Part shown: in pieces, positions 45,945-46,221 of the stretch
Position numbering within the stretch: position 1 is the first letter of the stretch
How the letters are laid out: each line of letters opens with the position of its first letter
Origin: Polyangiaceae bacterium
GTDB taxonomy: Bacteria; Myxococcota; Polyangia; Polyangiales; Polyangiaceae
Length of the DNA stretch: 46,221 nucleotides
Reading direction: 5' to 3'
NCBI GenBank assembly: GCA_025936205.1
Contig: JAICTU010000006.1
Location: 1-46,221, forward strand
The notes under the pieces: model-generated
Told to the model about the DNA's origin: nothing
Databases searched by the model: none
Seen by the model: only the letters and a program-made list of their open reading frames with translations
Made by a program: the position numbers and the translations under genes

Positions 45945-46076
45945 ATGGGCGATCGATCACCGAAGTCCAAGCAACGTGACCAGAAGCAGAAGGACGCCGC
46001 CAAGGCGAAAGAGAAGACGAAGAAGCAGGACCTGACGGCAGTCGGGCGTGCCAACGTCGCCGGCAACAAAAAGTAG
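45945..46076 (+). CDS. Small Lys-rich protein (MGDRSPKSKQRDQKQKDAAK type)
   Basis: The 43-residue protein starts at ATG 45945 behind GAGGAGG; ATG 45942 is closer to the site and less likely. It is rich in Lys, Gln, Ala and Asp and has almost no hydrophobic residues, so it is probably disordered and basic. Proteins beginning MGDxSPKSK are widespread in bacteria and usually unannotated; the function is not known. A hairpin follows the stop codon. Confidence 0.7.
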   Translation: MGDRSPKSKQRDQKQKDAAKAKEKTKKQDLTAVGRANVAGNKK

Positions 46077-46080
46077 AAGA

Positions 46081-46109
46081 CCGCTCTATCTCGGTGTGAG
46101 AAAGAGCGG
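46081..46109 (+). terminator. Hairpin after the Lys-rich small gene
   Basis: CCGCTCT (46081-46087) pairs with AGAGCGG (46103-46109). Inside, after an A:A mismatch, TCTC pairs with GAGA around a GGTGT loop. The stem is strong and starts four bases after the stop codon but has no T tract. Confidence 0.65.
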
Positions 46110-46172
46110 CCTGCTACGCCGCGGTCGCCGGGCTCGCGAGGGCGATACCGGCGACCCCCGGGCGATCAACAT

Positions 46173-46221
46173 CAACAGAGACTGTTCAACAGAGACTGTT
46201 CAACAGAGACTGTTCAACAGA
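46173..46221. repeat. 14-bp tandem palindromic repeat running off the window end
   Basis: CAACAGAGACTGTT is repeated at 46173-46186, 46187-46200 and 46201-46214, and a fourth copy begins at 46215. Each unit holds AACAG-AGA-CTGTT, an inverted repeat, and each junction makes CTGTT-C-AACAG, another palindrome. There are no unique spacers, so it is not a CRISPR array. It may be a simple repeat or a series of protein-binding sites, and it continues past the window. Confidence 0.9.

Noticed and set aside
46173..46221. Possible CRISPR array at the window end
   Set aside because: Fourteen-base units are contiguous with no unique spacers and no cas genes are nearby.

Overview
The window looks like a piece of a myxobacterial chromosome, most likely order Polyangiales (Sorangium/Polyangium type). 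The DNA is GC-rich throughout. It carries three Hanks-type Ser/Thr kinases (two complete, one cut short), two of them with an N-terminal HxxxCxxC motif. It also carries many lipoproteins with Gly/Ser/Ala/Pro linkers or Cys-rich modules, TPR proteins with C-terminal membrane helices, and a SO2930-type sugar dehydrogenase/diheme cytochrome fusion. This placement is inferred from gene content; no 16S or other marker gene is present.

Left end (1-4800): the 3' end of an initiator tRNA gene with its terminator, then a decayed tyrosine recombinase and a large SF1 helicase with a central coiled coil. This is the classic layout of an element integrated at a tRNA 3' end. The helicase is the only intact cargo seen and is a candidate defence gene.

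Middle left (4800-14000): an orphan branched-chain-amino-acid-type binding lipoprotein; a propeller lipoprotein followed by three closely spaced genes of unknown role; a Ser/Thr kinase facing a TPR protein; a DUF4126 membrane protein; and a GFA-family zinc protein. Middle (14000-28500): a frameshifted multidomain glycosidase, a DUF1554-like lipoprotein, a GYF_2/AMIN-like membrane protein, the SO2930 dehydrogenase-cytochrome, two coupled but frameshifted lipoproteins, a second kinase divergent from a TPR protein, and two further lipoproteins.

Middle right (28500-41000): two GT-C membrane glycosyltransferases, an ArsR-AHSA1 pair with a possible operator, a DUF3943 outer-membrane protein, a diheme-type lipoprotein, a truncated kinase, a frameshifted NAD-dependent epimerase abutting a beheaded TetR regulator, a pectate lyase and a fatty-acid desaturase. 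Right end (41000-46221): a cluster of small, probably stress-related genes (cold-shock protein, four-CBS protein, zinc-ribbon protein, Lys-rich 43-residue protein) flanked by two paralogues of an unrecognised family. The window ends in a 14-bp tandem repeat made of small palindromes.

Most genes are single or in pairs and are not long operons. Common themes are envelope proteins, carbohydrate handling and kinase signalling. Several genes are broken. Five of the breaks are small frameshifts, three of them repairable by adding one base to a G or C run, so sequencing or assembly error must be weighed against real decay.
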